Source: an uncultured Clostridia bacterium (GTDB taxonomy: Bacteria; Bacillota; Clostridia; TANB77; CAG-508). From it: 64,000 nucleotides of DNA. A program made the position numbers and the translations under genes. Each line of letters starts with the position of its first letter. The stretch's first letter is position 1. Positions 55,665 through 64,000 of this stretch are shown piece by piece. The DNA lies in contig CAKPGC010000005.1 in assembly GCA_934154445.1 (NCBI GenBank), positions 1-64,000 of the forward strand, read 5' to 3'. Below the pieces are notes generated by a model. The model had not been told where the DNA came from. It saw nothing but the letters and a program-made list of their open reading frames with translations, and searched no databases.

Positions 55665-56846
55665 ATGAGAGATTTTTGGAGAGAAGAAGAACCCAAAAAG
55701 GTAAATAAGAAAAAGTTAACAATATCATTAATTATAGGAATCATTTTAATAGCTATTATTATATTAACTATAGTGTATGTAAACAATAAAGAAACAAGAA
55801 ATTGGATAGATAAAAACATATTTCGAAAAGAAAAAACACAAAATAATTTACCTAGTATTGAAATAGAAGAAAGTGATAATTCAAGTATATATGCATTTAA
55901 TAAGTATATAGGTATATTAAATAAGAATAATTTTGATATATATGATAATACAGGAAAAAAGGAAAATACATTAACAATAGAAGTAACCAAACCAATATTT
56001 AGCCCTAATAATAGGTACTTAGCTATTGCAGAAGACAAGGGACAAAAACTTTATTTAATAGCAGATAAGGATATTTTATGGGAAAAAAATGTAGAAGGAA
56101 ATATATCTCAGGTTGTTGTTAATAAAAATGGATATGTTGCAGTAACTATAGTAGATACACTATATAAATCAACTATAATAATGTATGACAACAAAGGAGA
56201 AGAGTTGTTTAAAACATTTTTTAAATCAACAAGAGTGGTTTCAACATCAATTTCTGAGGATAATAAATATTTGGGAATAGCAGAAATAGACACATCTGGA
56301 ACAATGATAAAATCAAATATTAAGATTATACCAATAGAAGAAGGAAAAAATAATCCAGAAAATTCAATTAAGAGTGTATATAATGGAGAAAATAACGAAT
56401 TGATAACTAATATAAAATATCAAGAAAAAGATAAATTGTTATGCATGTATACTGATAAAATAACTGTGATTAAAGCAGACGAAACTATGGAAACAATACA
56501 AGAATATGGAAATAAAAAGATTTCGTTTGTATCAATAGACTTATCAAATGCATCAATAACTATCGAAGAAAAATCATCTGGAATATTTACAGCAGATTCT
56601 ATTGTAAATATAATAAATTCAGATAATAAAAGTACATCATTATATACAGCAGAATCAGTAACAAAAGAAATATATACAAGTAATAATATAATTGCATTAA
56701 ATTTAGGATCACAAGTTGAATTTATAAACACAAGTGGATGGCTAGTAAAAAGATATATAGCAGAACAAGAAATAACAAGTGTTGTTTTATCGGATTCTGT
56801 TGCGGGAATTGTTTACAGAGATAAGATAGAAATTATAAATCTTTAA
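55665..56846 (+). CDS. DUF5711-like membrane-anchored beta-propeller protein
   Basis: 393 aa: acidic and basic N-terminus, one helix (about 23-43), then a WD/propeller-like series of repeats (NKYIGILNKNNFDIYDNTGK, NRYLAIAEDKGQKLYLIA, NGYVAVTIVDTLYKSTIIMYDNKGEE, KYLGIAEIDTSG). Resembles DUF5711. Function unknown. Followed at 31 nt by cvpA with its own SD, probably one operon with it and possibly the LCP gene. Confidence 0.7.
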   Translation: MRDFWREEEPKKVNKKKLTISLIIGIILIAIIILTIVYVNNKETRNWIDKNIFRKEKTQNNLPSIEIEESDNSSIYAFNKYIGILNKNNFDIYDNTGKKENTLTIEVTKPIFSPNNRYLAIAEDKGQKLYLIADKDILWEKNVEGNISQVVVNKNGYVAVTIVDTLYKSTIIMYDNKGEELFKTFFKSTRVVSTSISEDNKYLGIAEIDTSGTMIKSNIKIIPIEEGKNNPENSIKSVYNGENNELITNIKYQEKDKLLCMYTDKITVIKADETMETIQEYGNKKISFVSIDLSNASITIEEKSSGIFTADSIVNIINSDNKSTSLYTAESVTKEIYTSNNIIALNLGSQVEFINTSGWLVKRYIAEQEITSVVLSDSVAGIVYRDKIEIINL

Positions 56847-56877
56847 TATACTGATTAATAAAAAAGGAGAATGTTTT

Positions 56878-57471
56878 ATGGGAATTATTATAGATATAAT
56901 ACTAATAGCAATAATACTGCTATCAGCATTTTTAGGATATAAAAAAGGGTTAGTTAAATTAGGGGCAAAATTATTTGCTGGTTTAATTGCAATAATAATA
57001 ACAATAGTTATATATAAACCTGTATCTGAAATGATAATCAACAATACATCACTAGATGAAAAAATACAAAGTACAATTATTCAAAATGCAACAAATATTA
57101 TTAATGAAAACCAACAAACACAAAATAGTATTACTAATCAATTAGAAAATAATATACTACCACAACAAGCTGAAGATATAGCTAAAAATGTAGTGCGTGT
57201 TATAACAGCAGTAGTATTATTTATTGGAGTTAAAATAATTTTAAGTATTATAATATCATTACTAGATTTTGTGGCAAGTCTGCCAATATTAAAGGAATTT
57301 AATGAAATGGGTGGAATTGTATATGGACTAGTAAGAGGTATACTAATTGTTGGTGTGTGTATTTTGCTGTTAGGAGCATATACAAAAGTAAATCCTGAAA
57401 ATACATTAAATAGTGAAGTTCAGAATTCGCATTTAACAAAAATAATTTATGAAAAGATTGTAAAATTTTAA
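56878..57471 (+). CDS. cvpA: CvpA-family membrane protein
   Basis: 197 aa with four transmembrane helices. The start IIIDIILIAIILLSAFLGYKKGLVKL (key part GYKKGLVK) is the CvpA pattern, and a conserved late GLVRGILIVGV helix follows. A polar extracytoplasmic loop (about 58-110) lies between. Linked in other bacteria to envelope homeostasis or colicin V production. AAAGGAG precedes ATG. Confidence 0.85.
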   Translation: MGIIIDIILIAIILLSAFLGYKKGLVKLGAKLFAGLIAIIITIVIYKPVSEMIINNTSLDEKIQSTIIQNATNIINENQQTQNSITNQLENNILPQQAEDIAKNVVRVITAVVLFIGVKIILSIIISLLDFVASLPILKEFNEMGGIVYGLVRGILIVGVCILLLGAYTKVNPENTLNSEVQNSHLTKIIYEKIVKF

Positions 57472-57472
57472 A

Positions 57473-57504
57473 TAAAAAAGCGCAAATTTATTGCGTTTTT
57501 TTAA
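57473..57504 (+). terminator. Terminator after cvpA
   Basis: GCGCAA / TTGCGT stem with flanking A and T runs. Confidence 0.7.
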
Positions 57505-57546
57505 AATGTTTGTTATACTATGGACATAAATTTAGGAGTGATTATT

Positions 57547-58845
57547 TTGAAAAAAAACAACAGAAAAAAGAAAAAAACATGGAAAAAAATATTACTAGCA
57601 ATCTTATTAATATTAATAATATTAATTGGTTGGTTTGCATATAGAACATACAAAAATGGCGGCGGACTAGGTGGAATGCTTGCAACTGTGGTAGGCCATG
57701 ATGAAAATACAAAAAAAGATTTAAAAGAAATAAAAGTATTAATTTTAGGAGTGAGTACAGACTTAGACTCAGAATTGACAGACACAATAATGGTTGCTTC
57801 ATACAATCCTAATACACAAACAGCTAATTTACTTTCAATACCAAGAGATACTTTTACAGGAAAGAATAAAAGTAAAGCAACATCATCACAAAAGATAAAT
57901 TGTTTATATAATATTACCAGAACACCACAAAAAACATTAGATGCTGTAAATGAAATAACAGGATTAGATATTAAATATTATATTGTAATAAAAACAGAGG
58001 CACTAGTAAAACTTGTAGATGCTATTGGCGGAGTCGAATTTAATGTTCCTATAAATATGTATTATACTGATAAAACACAAAATTTAGTAATAGACTTAAA
58101 AGCAGGAACACAAACAATAGATGGAAATAAAGCGGAACAATTACTACGCTTTAGACATAATAATAATGGAACCAGCTATCCAGTTGAATATGGAGACAAT
58201 GATTTTGGAAGAATGAGAACACAAAGAGACTTTATAATGGCAACACTAAAACAAACATTAAAACCAAGTAACATATTTAAATTAGGTCAAATATTAGAAA
58301 TAGCTAATGAGAATGTAGAAACAAATTTAGAGATTTCTTATGTAAAAGACTATATTCCTTATGCAGTTGAGTTTAATACAGACAATTTAAAAACAGCAGC
58401 ACTTCCAGGAACAACACCAAACTTATCTGAAACTAATAATGTAAGTATATTTGTTGTTAATCAAACAGCAGCAAAAGAACTAATACAATCAATGTTTTAT
58501 AGTGATGAGACTGAAAATGAGGATGAAAATACAAATACTATATCAAACAATACAATAGGGTCAGGTACCACAACAACTTCAAAAGTAACAATTGAACTAC
58601 TAAATGGAAGTGGAGATAAAACAAAACTTGAAAAAGCAAAAACAGTTTTAGAAGAAGCTGGATATGAAGTTAAAAAAACTGGAAATACGACAGCAATATC
58701 AAAGACAATAATAACAAATAAAAAGGATATAAAAAACGAGAAATTAAAAAATATTAAAGAAACCTTAGGAGTAGGTAATATTTCAACAAATAAATCAAGT
58801 AGTAGTTTGGTTGATGTAACTATAGTTATAGGTAAAGATTTTTAA
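57547..58845 (+). CDS. LCP-family (LytR-CpsA-Psr) ligase with LytR_C domain
   Basis: 432 aa. Basic N-terminus and one helix (about 12-31), then an LCP domain with DTIMVASYNP, LLSIPRDTF (catalytic Arg/Asp), IGGVEFNVP, LLRFRHNN and DFGRMRTQRDF. A C-terminal LytR_C domain (about 345-432, TIELLNGSGDKTKLEKAKTV) follows an Asn/Thr-rich linker. Attaches anionic polymers or glycans to peptidoglycan from lipid carriers. Start TTG at 57547 is chosen: AGGAG lies 9 nt upstream, while the in-frame ATG at 57520 precedes that SD. Confidence 0.9.
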   Translation: MKKNNRKKKKTWKKILLAILLILIILIGWFAYRTYKNGGGLGGMLATVVGHDENTKKDLKEIKVLILGVSTDLDSELTDTIMVASYNPNTQTANLLSIPRDTFTGKNKSKATSSQKINCLYNITRTPQKTLDAVNEITGLDIKYYIVIKTEALVKLVDAIGGVEFNVPINMYYTDKTQNLVIDLKAGTQTIDGNKAEQLLRFRHNNNGTSYPVEYGDNDFGRMRTQRDFIMATLKQTLKPSNIFKLGQILEIANENVETNLEISYVKDYIPYAVEFNTDNLKTAALPGTTPNLSETNNVSIFVVNQTAAKELIQSMFYSDETENEDENTNTISNNTIGSGTTTTSKVTIELLNGSGDKTKLEKAKTVLEEAGYEVKKTGNTTAISKTIITNKKDIKNEKLKNIKETLGVGNISTNKSSSSLVDVTIVIGKDF

Positions 58846-58871
58846 AAAGGCAGATTTAAATCTGCCTTTTA
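58845..58871. terminator. Bidirectional terminator
   Basis: AAAGGCAGATTT / AAATCTGCCTTT perfect inverted repeat between convergent genes. Confidence 0.88.
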
Positions 58872-58882
58872 TATCAATAAAA

Positions 58883-60139
58883 TTATTTTTTTCTATAAAT
58901 TTTTTTCTTTGGGTAATTATCAAATAATAATTTGTATAATAAAAATAAAATTAAAACAATTAAAAAGATTTGAAACATAATTGTCAAAAATCCTGATTTT
59001 TCAACACTATGAGAAGCAATTAAATCTGCTGAATATTCAATTCCATCAATGTTATAAACAATTTTTCCAACAACTTGACCTTGTGCAATAGGTGCTAACA
59101 AATTTTCAGTAATTTGGATTTCGGGAGAAAACTCAGTTTCTAAATCATCTTGAGACACTAGAGCAGTTATATCTTTAGAAATTAACAAATCTAGATTTCG
59201 AGTTTCTTTTGTAGCATTACTGATTTCTATTTGAGTTGCTATAGCATTTTGTTCTCTTAATTTTCTAATTGTATAGTTATTATAACCATAGTTGAAAATA
59301 GTTTTTGTATCAACAAATTTTGCACTTAAATTATTAGGGTATAAACCTGCTGATAGAACTACACAAATTAATTCTAAATCATCTTTGTTAGAAACAGAAA
59401 CTAAACAATTTTTAGCTTCAGTTGTATATCCGGTTTTTCCAGCAATAGCATATTTGTAATAATAATTACTCTGTACGTCTCTATTATCATATATTAATAG
59501 TTCATTTGTAGTATTGTAAACTCTCTGGTCATATTTGTTTGTAGCAGGAATTGTACAATATTTTAAACTCGATAATTTTCTAAAAGTAGTATTTTTCATA
59601 CAATATTTCATTATAATTGCTAAATCATAAGCAGTTGTATAATGATTTTCATTATGCATGCCACTTGGATTAGTAAAGTGAGTATTTGTAAGGCCTAATT
59701 CTTCAACTTTTTGATTCATTAAATTAGCAAAAGCATCAATAGATCCAGAAACGTGATAAGCAAGTACATTAGCAGCATCATTAGCAGAGTGAATTAGCAT
59801 AACTTGGAGTAATTGCTCAACGGTAAGTTGTTCTCCAACTTGTAATGCAGCAACTGAATATCCAGATGGAATAGAAGATATTGCCTCATAAGGTACAGTA
59901 ACTACATCATCTAAATTGCAGTTTTCTATTGTTAAAATTGCTGTTAGAATTTTTGTTGTACTAGCTGGATACATTTTTTCAGATTCATTTTTTGAATATA
60001 TAATTTTTTCACTTGAACTATCTATTAAAATTGCAGCTCCAGCAGAAATATCTGGAACATCTGAAATTCCATAACTTATAGAAATATTTAAAATAAATAT
60101 TAGCATAAATAAAACAATCAAAATTTTTTTAATTCTCAT
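58883..60139 (-). CDS. D-alanyl-D-alanine carboxypeptidase (PBP5/DacF type)
   Basis: 418 aa. Signal peptide (MRIKKILIVLFMLIF...ISYG), then the S11 penicillin-binding domain: YPASTTKILTA (Ser-x-x-Lys), IHSANDAAN (S-x-N), AIAGKTGYT (K-T-G). A beta-rich C-terminal domain (about 290-380) and a terminal membrane helix with basic end (KKKIYRKK) anchor it. Trims pentapeptides in peptidoglycan. ATG at 60139 follows GGAGAG; 19 extra in-frame residues upstream would include that SD. Confidence 0.9.
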   Translation of the reverse strand: MRIKKILIVLFMLIFILNISISYGISDVPDISAGAAILIDSSSEKIIYSKNESEKMYPASTTKILTAILTIENCNLDDVVTVPYEAISSIPSGYSVAALQVGEQLTVEQLLQVMLIHSANDAANVLAYHVSGSIDAFANLMNQKVEELGLTNTHFTNPSGMHNENHYTTAYDLAIIMKYCMKNTTFRKLSSLKYCTIPATNKYDQRVYNTTNELLIYDNRDVQSNYYYKYAIAGKTGYTTEAKNCLVSVSNKDDLELICVVLSAGLYPNNLSAKFVDTKTIFNYGYNNYTIRKLREQNAIATQIEISNATKETRNLDLLISKDITALVSQDDLETEFSPEIQITENLLAPIAQGQVVGKIVYNIDGIEYSADLIASHSVEKSGFLTIMFQIFLIVLILFLLYKLLFDNYPKKKIYRKK

Positions 60140-60271
60140 TATAACTCTCCATAAAAATATATAGATTAATATACAATATTTTAATAAAAAATTCAATTAC
60201 TTATACAAAATTTTCAACATAAAAATTCAAAAATCTACAAAAATTTTAAATAAAGTAAAAAGGAGGACAAT

Positions 60272-60910
60272 ATGAAAAATATAAATAAAAAAACAATTAT
60301 AGCCGTATTATTAAGCTTTATAGTTATTATAAGTATATATTATTTTTTTATAAAGGAAAAAGAATATACGGAAATTAACACTAACTTTAGTATATTAAAT
60401 GAGGAAGAAGAATATACAAAAGAAGAAAATAAAAATAAGATAATAATATATATAACGGGGGCAGTGGCAAATGAAGGAATATATGAGCTTGACGAAAATA
60501 GTAGAATAGCAGATGCGATAGATAAAGCGGGAGGAATAACTGAAGAAGCTAATATAAATAATATAAATCTAGCTTTTGTTTTGGAAGATGGAGTAAAGAT
60601 ATATATACCTAAAAAAGGAGATAACAGTAATGAAATAAAAGATGACACAAATACATATATATCTAAGCGTAGCGATAATATAGAATTAGCACAATCAACA
60701 AAAAACAATAATACCAATAATAAGGTTAATATAAATACTGCAAATCAAACAGAATTAGAAACATTGCCTGGAATTGGAGCATCAATAGCAACAAAAATAA
60801 TAAGCTATAGGAATAAAAATGGAAAATTTATCAATATTGAAGATATCAAAAAAGTTAATGGAATTGGAGAAAGTAAGTACGAAAAAATAAAAGATCTAAT
60901 AAAAGTATAA
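60272..60910 (+). CDS. comEA: ComEA-family DNA-binding competence protein
   Basis: 212 aa. One N-terminal helix (about 8-26), an SLBB domain (about 55-118, IIIYITGAVANEGIYEL, RIADAIDKAGGIT), a Ser/Asn-rich linker, and a C-terminal helix-hairpin-helix pair (about 150-212, NINTANQTELETLPGIGASIA, IEDIKKVNGIGESKYEKI). This is the complete ComEA layout: a membrane-tethered dsDNA receptor for natural transformation. AAGGAGG precedes ATG. ComEC is not seen in the window. Confidence 0.92.
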   Translation: MKNINKKTIIAVLLSFIVIISIYYFFIKEKEYTEINTNFSILNEEEEYTKEENKNKIIIYITGAVANEGIYELDENSRIADAIDKAGGITEEANINNINLAFVLEDGVKIYIPKKGDNSNEIKDDTNTYISKRSDNIELAQSTKNNNTNNKVNINTANQTELETLPGIGASIATKIISYRNKNGKFINIEDIKKVNGIGESKYEKIKDLIKV

Positions 60911-60995
60911 ATTAAATAATGGTTGATAAAAAAATTAAATAATGTATAATTTCAAAAATTCAAAATAAGAATTAATAAAAGGAAGAGGGGAAAAA

Positions 60996-61976
60996 ATGCT
61001 TTTAAATATTATAATTATCATTATAGGTTTTGTATTGCTAATAAAAGGCGCAGATTTTTTGGTAGATGGAGCAAGCGAAATAGCCAAAAGATTTCATATA
61101 CCAGAAATCGTAATAGGATTAACAATAGTTGCAATAGGAACTTCAATGCCAGAATTAGTAGTAAGTGTAACATCGGCAATAGAAGGCCATTCTGATTTAG
61201 CTATAGGTAATGTAGTAGGAAGTAATATAGCAAATATGTTTTTAATACTAGGTGTATGTTCGATAATTAAACCACTAGTATTCAAAAAAGAAACAAGAAT
61301 TTTTGAAATACCGTTTACAATATTTGCAACAATTTTATTATTTTTTTTATGTGTAAACGGAAGTGAAACTCAAATAAATATCATTACAAAAGAGGAAGGA
61401 ATAATATTATTAACATTTTGCATTTTATTTATAATTTACAATTTGATAATGGCAAAAAAAGGAGAAGAATTTGATAAAGAAGAAAAAATTATAGAAATAA
61501 TGGCAGAAGAGAAAAAACAAGTTCCGTTATGGGAATCATTATTTGGAATTATTATAGGAATTGCAGGTTTGAAATTAGGAGGAGATTTAGTAGTCGACAA
61601 CTCAGTAGAAATAGCAAAAATATTAGGAATAAGTGAGAAGTTAATAAGTTTAACAATAATAGCATTTAGTACAAGTTTACCAGAACTAATAACATCCATA
61701 GCAGCAACAAAAAAAGGAGAGACAGATATGGCAATAGGAAATATTTTAGGCTCACAATTATTTAATATTTTGTTAATAATTGGACTATCAGCATTCTTAG
61801 CACCAATAAAATATTCTAAAAGCTATGACAGTAATATAATTCTTCTAATAGTAGGTTCAATTATATTAGGACTATTTCCGTTTATTGGCAAAAAAAATGA
61901 AATGACCAGAGGTAATGGAGTTTTGTTTGTATTAACATATATAATATATTTGGTAAGTATTGTCTATTTTACATAA
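60996..61976 (+). CDS. Ca2+/Na+ exchanger (CaCA family, YrbG-like)
   Basis: 326-aa membrane antiporter with two inverted five-helix repeats. Alpha-repeat motifs GTSMPELVVSVTSA and VGSNIANMFLILG in the first half and STSLPELITSIAA with LGSQLFNILLIIG in the second carry the ion-binding Glu/Asn residues. A charged cytosolic loop (about 150-178) separates them. Start supported by GGAAGAGGGG. Confidence 0.9.
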   Translation: MLLNIIIIIIGFVLLIKGADFLVDGASEIAKRFHIPEIVIGLTIVAIGTSMPELVVSVTSAIEGHSDLAIGNVVGSNIANMFLILGVCSIIKPLVFKKETRIFEIPFTIFATILLFFLCVNGSETQINIITKEEGIILLTFCILFIIYNLIMAKKGEEFDKEEKIIEIMAEEKKQVPLWESLFGIIIGIAGLKLGGDLVVDNSVEIAKILGISEKLISLTIIAFSTSLPELITSIAATKKGETDMAIGNILGSQLFNILLIIGLSAFLAPIKYSKSYDSNIILLIVGSIILGLFPFIGKKNEMTRGNGVLFVLTYIIYLVSIVYFT

Positions 61977-62071
61977 TAAAAAAATCGACCAACTGTTCTA
62001 TACTTGAAAAAAAAGCTAATTTTATATATAATATACAATATAAAAATAATGAATAAAAAGAGGTAATAAAA

Positions 62072-63925
62072 ATGGGATTAAGAGACATAAAAGTTCCTAA
62101 GATGAAATTTAAAAAGATGAAAATGGATGTCATGGAAGAATTAGACAAAATAGATTATGAAAAATTAGAAAAAAAGAACTTAAAGAAGAAAAGAGAAACA
62201 CCTTATGAAGATATGACACACTATAAAACAGTAAAAGAATTCTTCATGCAATCAGCTGAAAAATATCCAAATGAAGATTGTATATTGGAAAAGCCTGATC
62301 ATAAAGAACCATATAAAATTACAACATACAAAGAATTCAAAGAAGATGTATTTGGATTAGGAACAGCATTGACAAATGTTTTAAACCTAAGAGACAAAAA
62401 AGTAATTATTATAGGTGAAACACAATACGGATGGTACGTATCATACATGGCAATGCTTTGTGGAGTTGGAATCGCAGTACCAACAGATAGAGAATTACCA
62501 GTAAATGAATTAGAAAATATAGTAAGAAGATCAAAAGCATCAGCAATAATCTATTCACCAAAAAAACAAGAAGAAATTCAAAAAATAAAAGAGCAAGTTC
62601 CTGAAGTAGAATATTTCATAGAAATGAAATCTGACAAGAAATTAGAAGGAAAAGATGTAGGATTAAAATATCTAATAGATTTAGGTAAAGCAATAATAAA
62701 ATCTGGAGATAATAGTTTTGAAAAAATAGAAATAGACCCAGAGGAATTTAAAATATTATTCTTTACATCTGGAACTACATCAAACGCAAAAGGTGTAATG
62801 TTAAATAATAGAAACTTAGCAGAAAATATAAATGCAGTATCAGCTTATGTAAAATTATATCCAATAGATATGTTATTTTCAGTATTGCCACTACACCACT
62901 GCTATGAATCAACAATAGGTTTCTTATTACCAATTGCTACAGGAGCATCAGTTGCAATATGCGAAGGATTGAGATACATAGTGCCAAACTTACAAGAAGC
63001 AAAACCAACAGCAATCCTAACAGTTCCACTTTTAGTAGAAAGCTTATACAAAAAAATAAACGAAAAAATAGTAAAAAGCAAAAAAGATAAGATGGTAAAT
63101 ACAATGATATCTGTTACTAACGCTTTAAAAGGAGCTGGAATAGATATAAAGAAAAAAGTATTCAAAGAAATATATGACAATTTGGGTGGAAACTTAAGAA
63201 TAATAGTTTCAGCAGCAGCACCAATAGACAAGAAAGTAGGAAATTGGTTGGAGGATATAGGAATAACATTTTTACAAGGATATGGGTTAACAGAAACAGC
63301 ACCAATATCAGCAGTAACACCTGAATACAAAACTAGAATTGGATCAGCAGGAAAAACAATAGTACAAGCCGATATAAAAGTAAAAGACCCAAATGAAGAC
63401 GGAGAAGGAGAACTATTAATTAAAACACCAACTTTAATGATAGGTTACTATGAAGACGAAGAAGAAACAAAAAAAGCAATAGATGAAGAAGGATACTTCC
63501 ATTCAGGAGATATTGGATATGTTGATGACGAAGGATACGTATTTATAACAGGAAGAAGTAAAAACGTTATTGTAACTCAAAACGGAAAAAATATCTACCC
63601 AGAAGAAATCGAAATGCTTTTAGACAAAGTTGAGGAAATAAAAGAATCAATGGTTTATGGAAAAAAGCCAGAAGCCAATAGTAAAAAAGAAGAAAAAGAA
63701 TTAATTATTACAGCAAGAGTTTTACCAGACTATGATAAAATAGAAGAATTACATGGAAAACTTTCTGAAAAAGAAATTTATGATCTAATTTGGAAAAACG
63801 TTAAAGAAGTTAACAAAAAACTAACATCTTATAAAGCCATCAAATCTTTAGAAATTAAAGAAGGCGAGTTTGAAAAAACTTCAACAATGAAGATTAAGAG
63901 ATACAAAGAATTAAACAAAAAATAA
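62072..63925 (+). CDS. Long-chain acyl-CoA synthetase/AMP-dependent ligase
   Basis: 617-aa ANL-superfamily enzyme. A charged N-terminal extension of about 55 residues precedes the adenylation domain with FFTSGTTSNAKGVML (P-loop), LPLHHCYE, GYGLTETAP, YFHSGDIGYVDDEGY and GRSKNVIVTQNGKNIYPEE, then KTSTMKIKRY with the late catalytic Lys. Activates fatty acids to acyl-AMP and acyl-CoA. It could supply acyl donors for the NRPS starter domain 36 kb away, but this is only a possibility. AGAGG precedes ATG. Confidence 0.88.
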   Translation: MGLRDIKVPKMKFKKMKMDVMEELDKIDYEKLEKKNLKKKRETPYEDMTHYKTVKEFFMQSAEKYPNEDCILEKPDHKEPYKITTYKEFKEDVFGLGTALTNVLNLRDKKVIIIGETQYGWYVSYMAMLCGVGIAVPTDRELPVNELENIVRRSKASAIIYSPKKQEEIQKIKEQVPEVEYFIEMKSDKKLEGKDVGLKYLIDLGKAIIKSGDNSFEKIEIDPEEFKILFFTSGTTSNAKGVMLNNRNLAENINAVSAYVKLYPIDMLFSVLPLHHCYESTIGFLLPIATGASVAICEGLRYIVPNLQEAKPTAILTVPLLVESLYKKINEKIVKSKKDKMVNTMISVTNALKGAGIDIKKKVFKEIYDNLGGNLRIIVSAAAPIDKKVGNWLEDIGITFLQGYGLTETAPISAVTPEYKTRIGSAGKTIVQADIKVKDPNEDGEGELLIKTPTLMIGYYEDEEETKKAIDEEGYFHSGDIGYVDDEGYVFITGRSKNVIVTQNGKNIYPEEIEMLLDKVEEIKESMVYGKKPEANSKKEEKELIITARVLPDYDKIEELHGKLSEKEIYDLIWKNVKEVNKKLTSYKAIKSLEIKEGEFEKTSTMKIKRYKELNKK

Positions 63926-63928
63926 ACA

Positions 63929-63963
63929 TTTAAAAGCTAGAAAATTATATTTTCTGGCTTTTT
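63929..63963 (+). terminator. Terminator after acyl-CoA synthetase
   Basis: AAAAGC-AGAAAA / TTTTCT-GCTTTT arms with one mismatched pair, followed by T's. Confidence 0.75.
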
Positions 63964-64000
63964 ATCGCTGAAAAAAGATTGCAAAAAAATAAAATATATT

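Overview
This is a very AT-rich, gene-dense chromosomal window from a low-GC Bacillota bacterium, most likely an uncultured gut-type Clostridia. The evidence is strong AGGAGG-type ribosome binding sites, short intrinsic terminators, tRNAs with encoded CCA ends, VanW, CBM-type, YkvI and DUF975/DUF2798 membrane proteins, an LPxTG surface protein, and a two-module NRPS with reductive release of the kind known from gut Clostridia.

Layout: 1-7.3 kb holds tRNA-Glu/Thr, an SDR reductase, a carbohydrate-binding protein, a VanW protein and a large sortase-anchored surface protein. 7.3-15 kb is housekeeping: tRNA-Lys, CorA, CapA-like, an ABC-F ATPase, DUF975 and Tex. 15-28 kb is a signalling and natural-product block on the minus strand: a C-A-T-C-A-T-R NRPS, a 7TM sensor kinase translationally coupled to it, and an HD-GYP response regulator; a divergent HtrA protease and an inserted Rpn-type nuclease flank it. 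The two adenylation domains read by eye as threonine and valine codes, so a (possibly N-acylated) Thr-Val aldehyde is predicted. 28-38 kb holds an M23 peptidase, a deaminase, an MMPL exporter with an xxxLxxG partner under a TetR regulator with three operators, a P-loop kinase-like protein and a MATE transporter fused to a cytidylate-kinase-like domain.

38.7-46.5 kb is a 7.8-kb integrative element inserted in the 3' end of tRNA-Pro. It has 18-bp att repeats, a RepA_N-like initiator with iteron-like repeats, TnpV, an ABC exporter with a 37-aa companion, Fic, a zinc-finger protein, an excisionase-like protein and a frameshifted tyrosine integrase. 46.6-64 kb returns to chromosome: a CYTH remnant, a 57-aa protein, a FAD/Rieske oxidoreductase, an M18 aminopeptidase, an XRE regulator, tRNA-Arg, a GldAFG-like ABC system, a YkvI transporter, DUF5711, CvpA, LCP, a D,D-carboxypeptidase, ComEA, a Ca/Na exchanger and an acyl-CoA synthetase.

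The most striking observation is translational. CGG appears as an in-frame codon only four times in the genes I could read: twice in htrA, once in the YkvI transporter and once in the FAD/Rieske gene. At all four the conserved protein continues in the +1 frame, as if C is skipped and the following GGN is read as glycine. Every other CGG triplet I found in a gene is split between codons. The window's two arginine tRNAs (ACG, TCT) would not read CGG. This suggests an unassigned CGG codon used as, or causing, a +1 frameshift; a sequencing artefact must be excluded.
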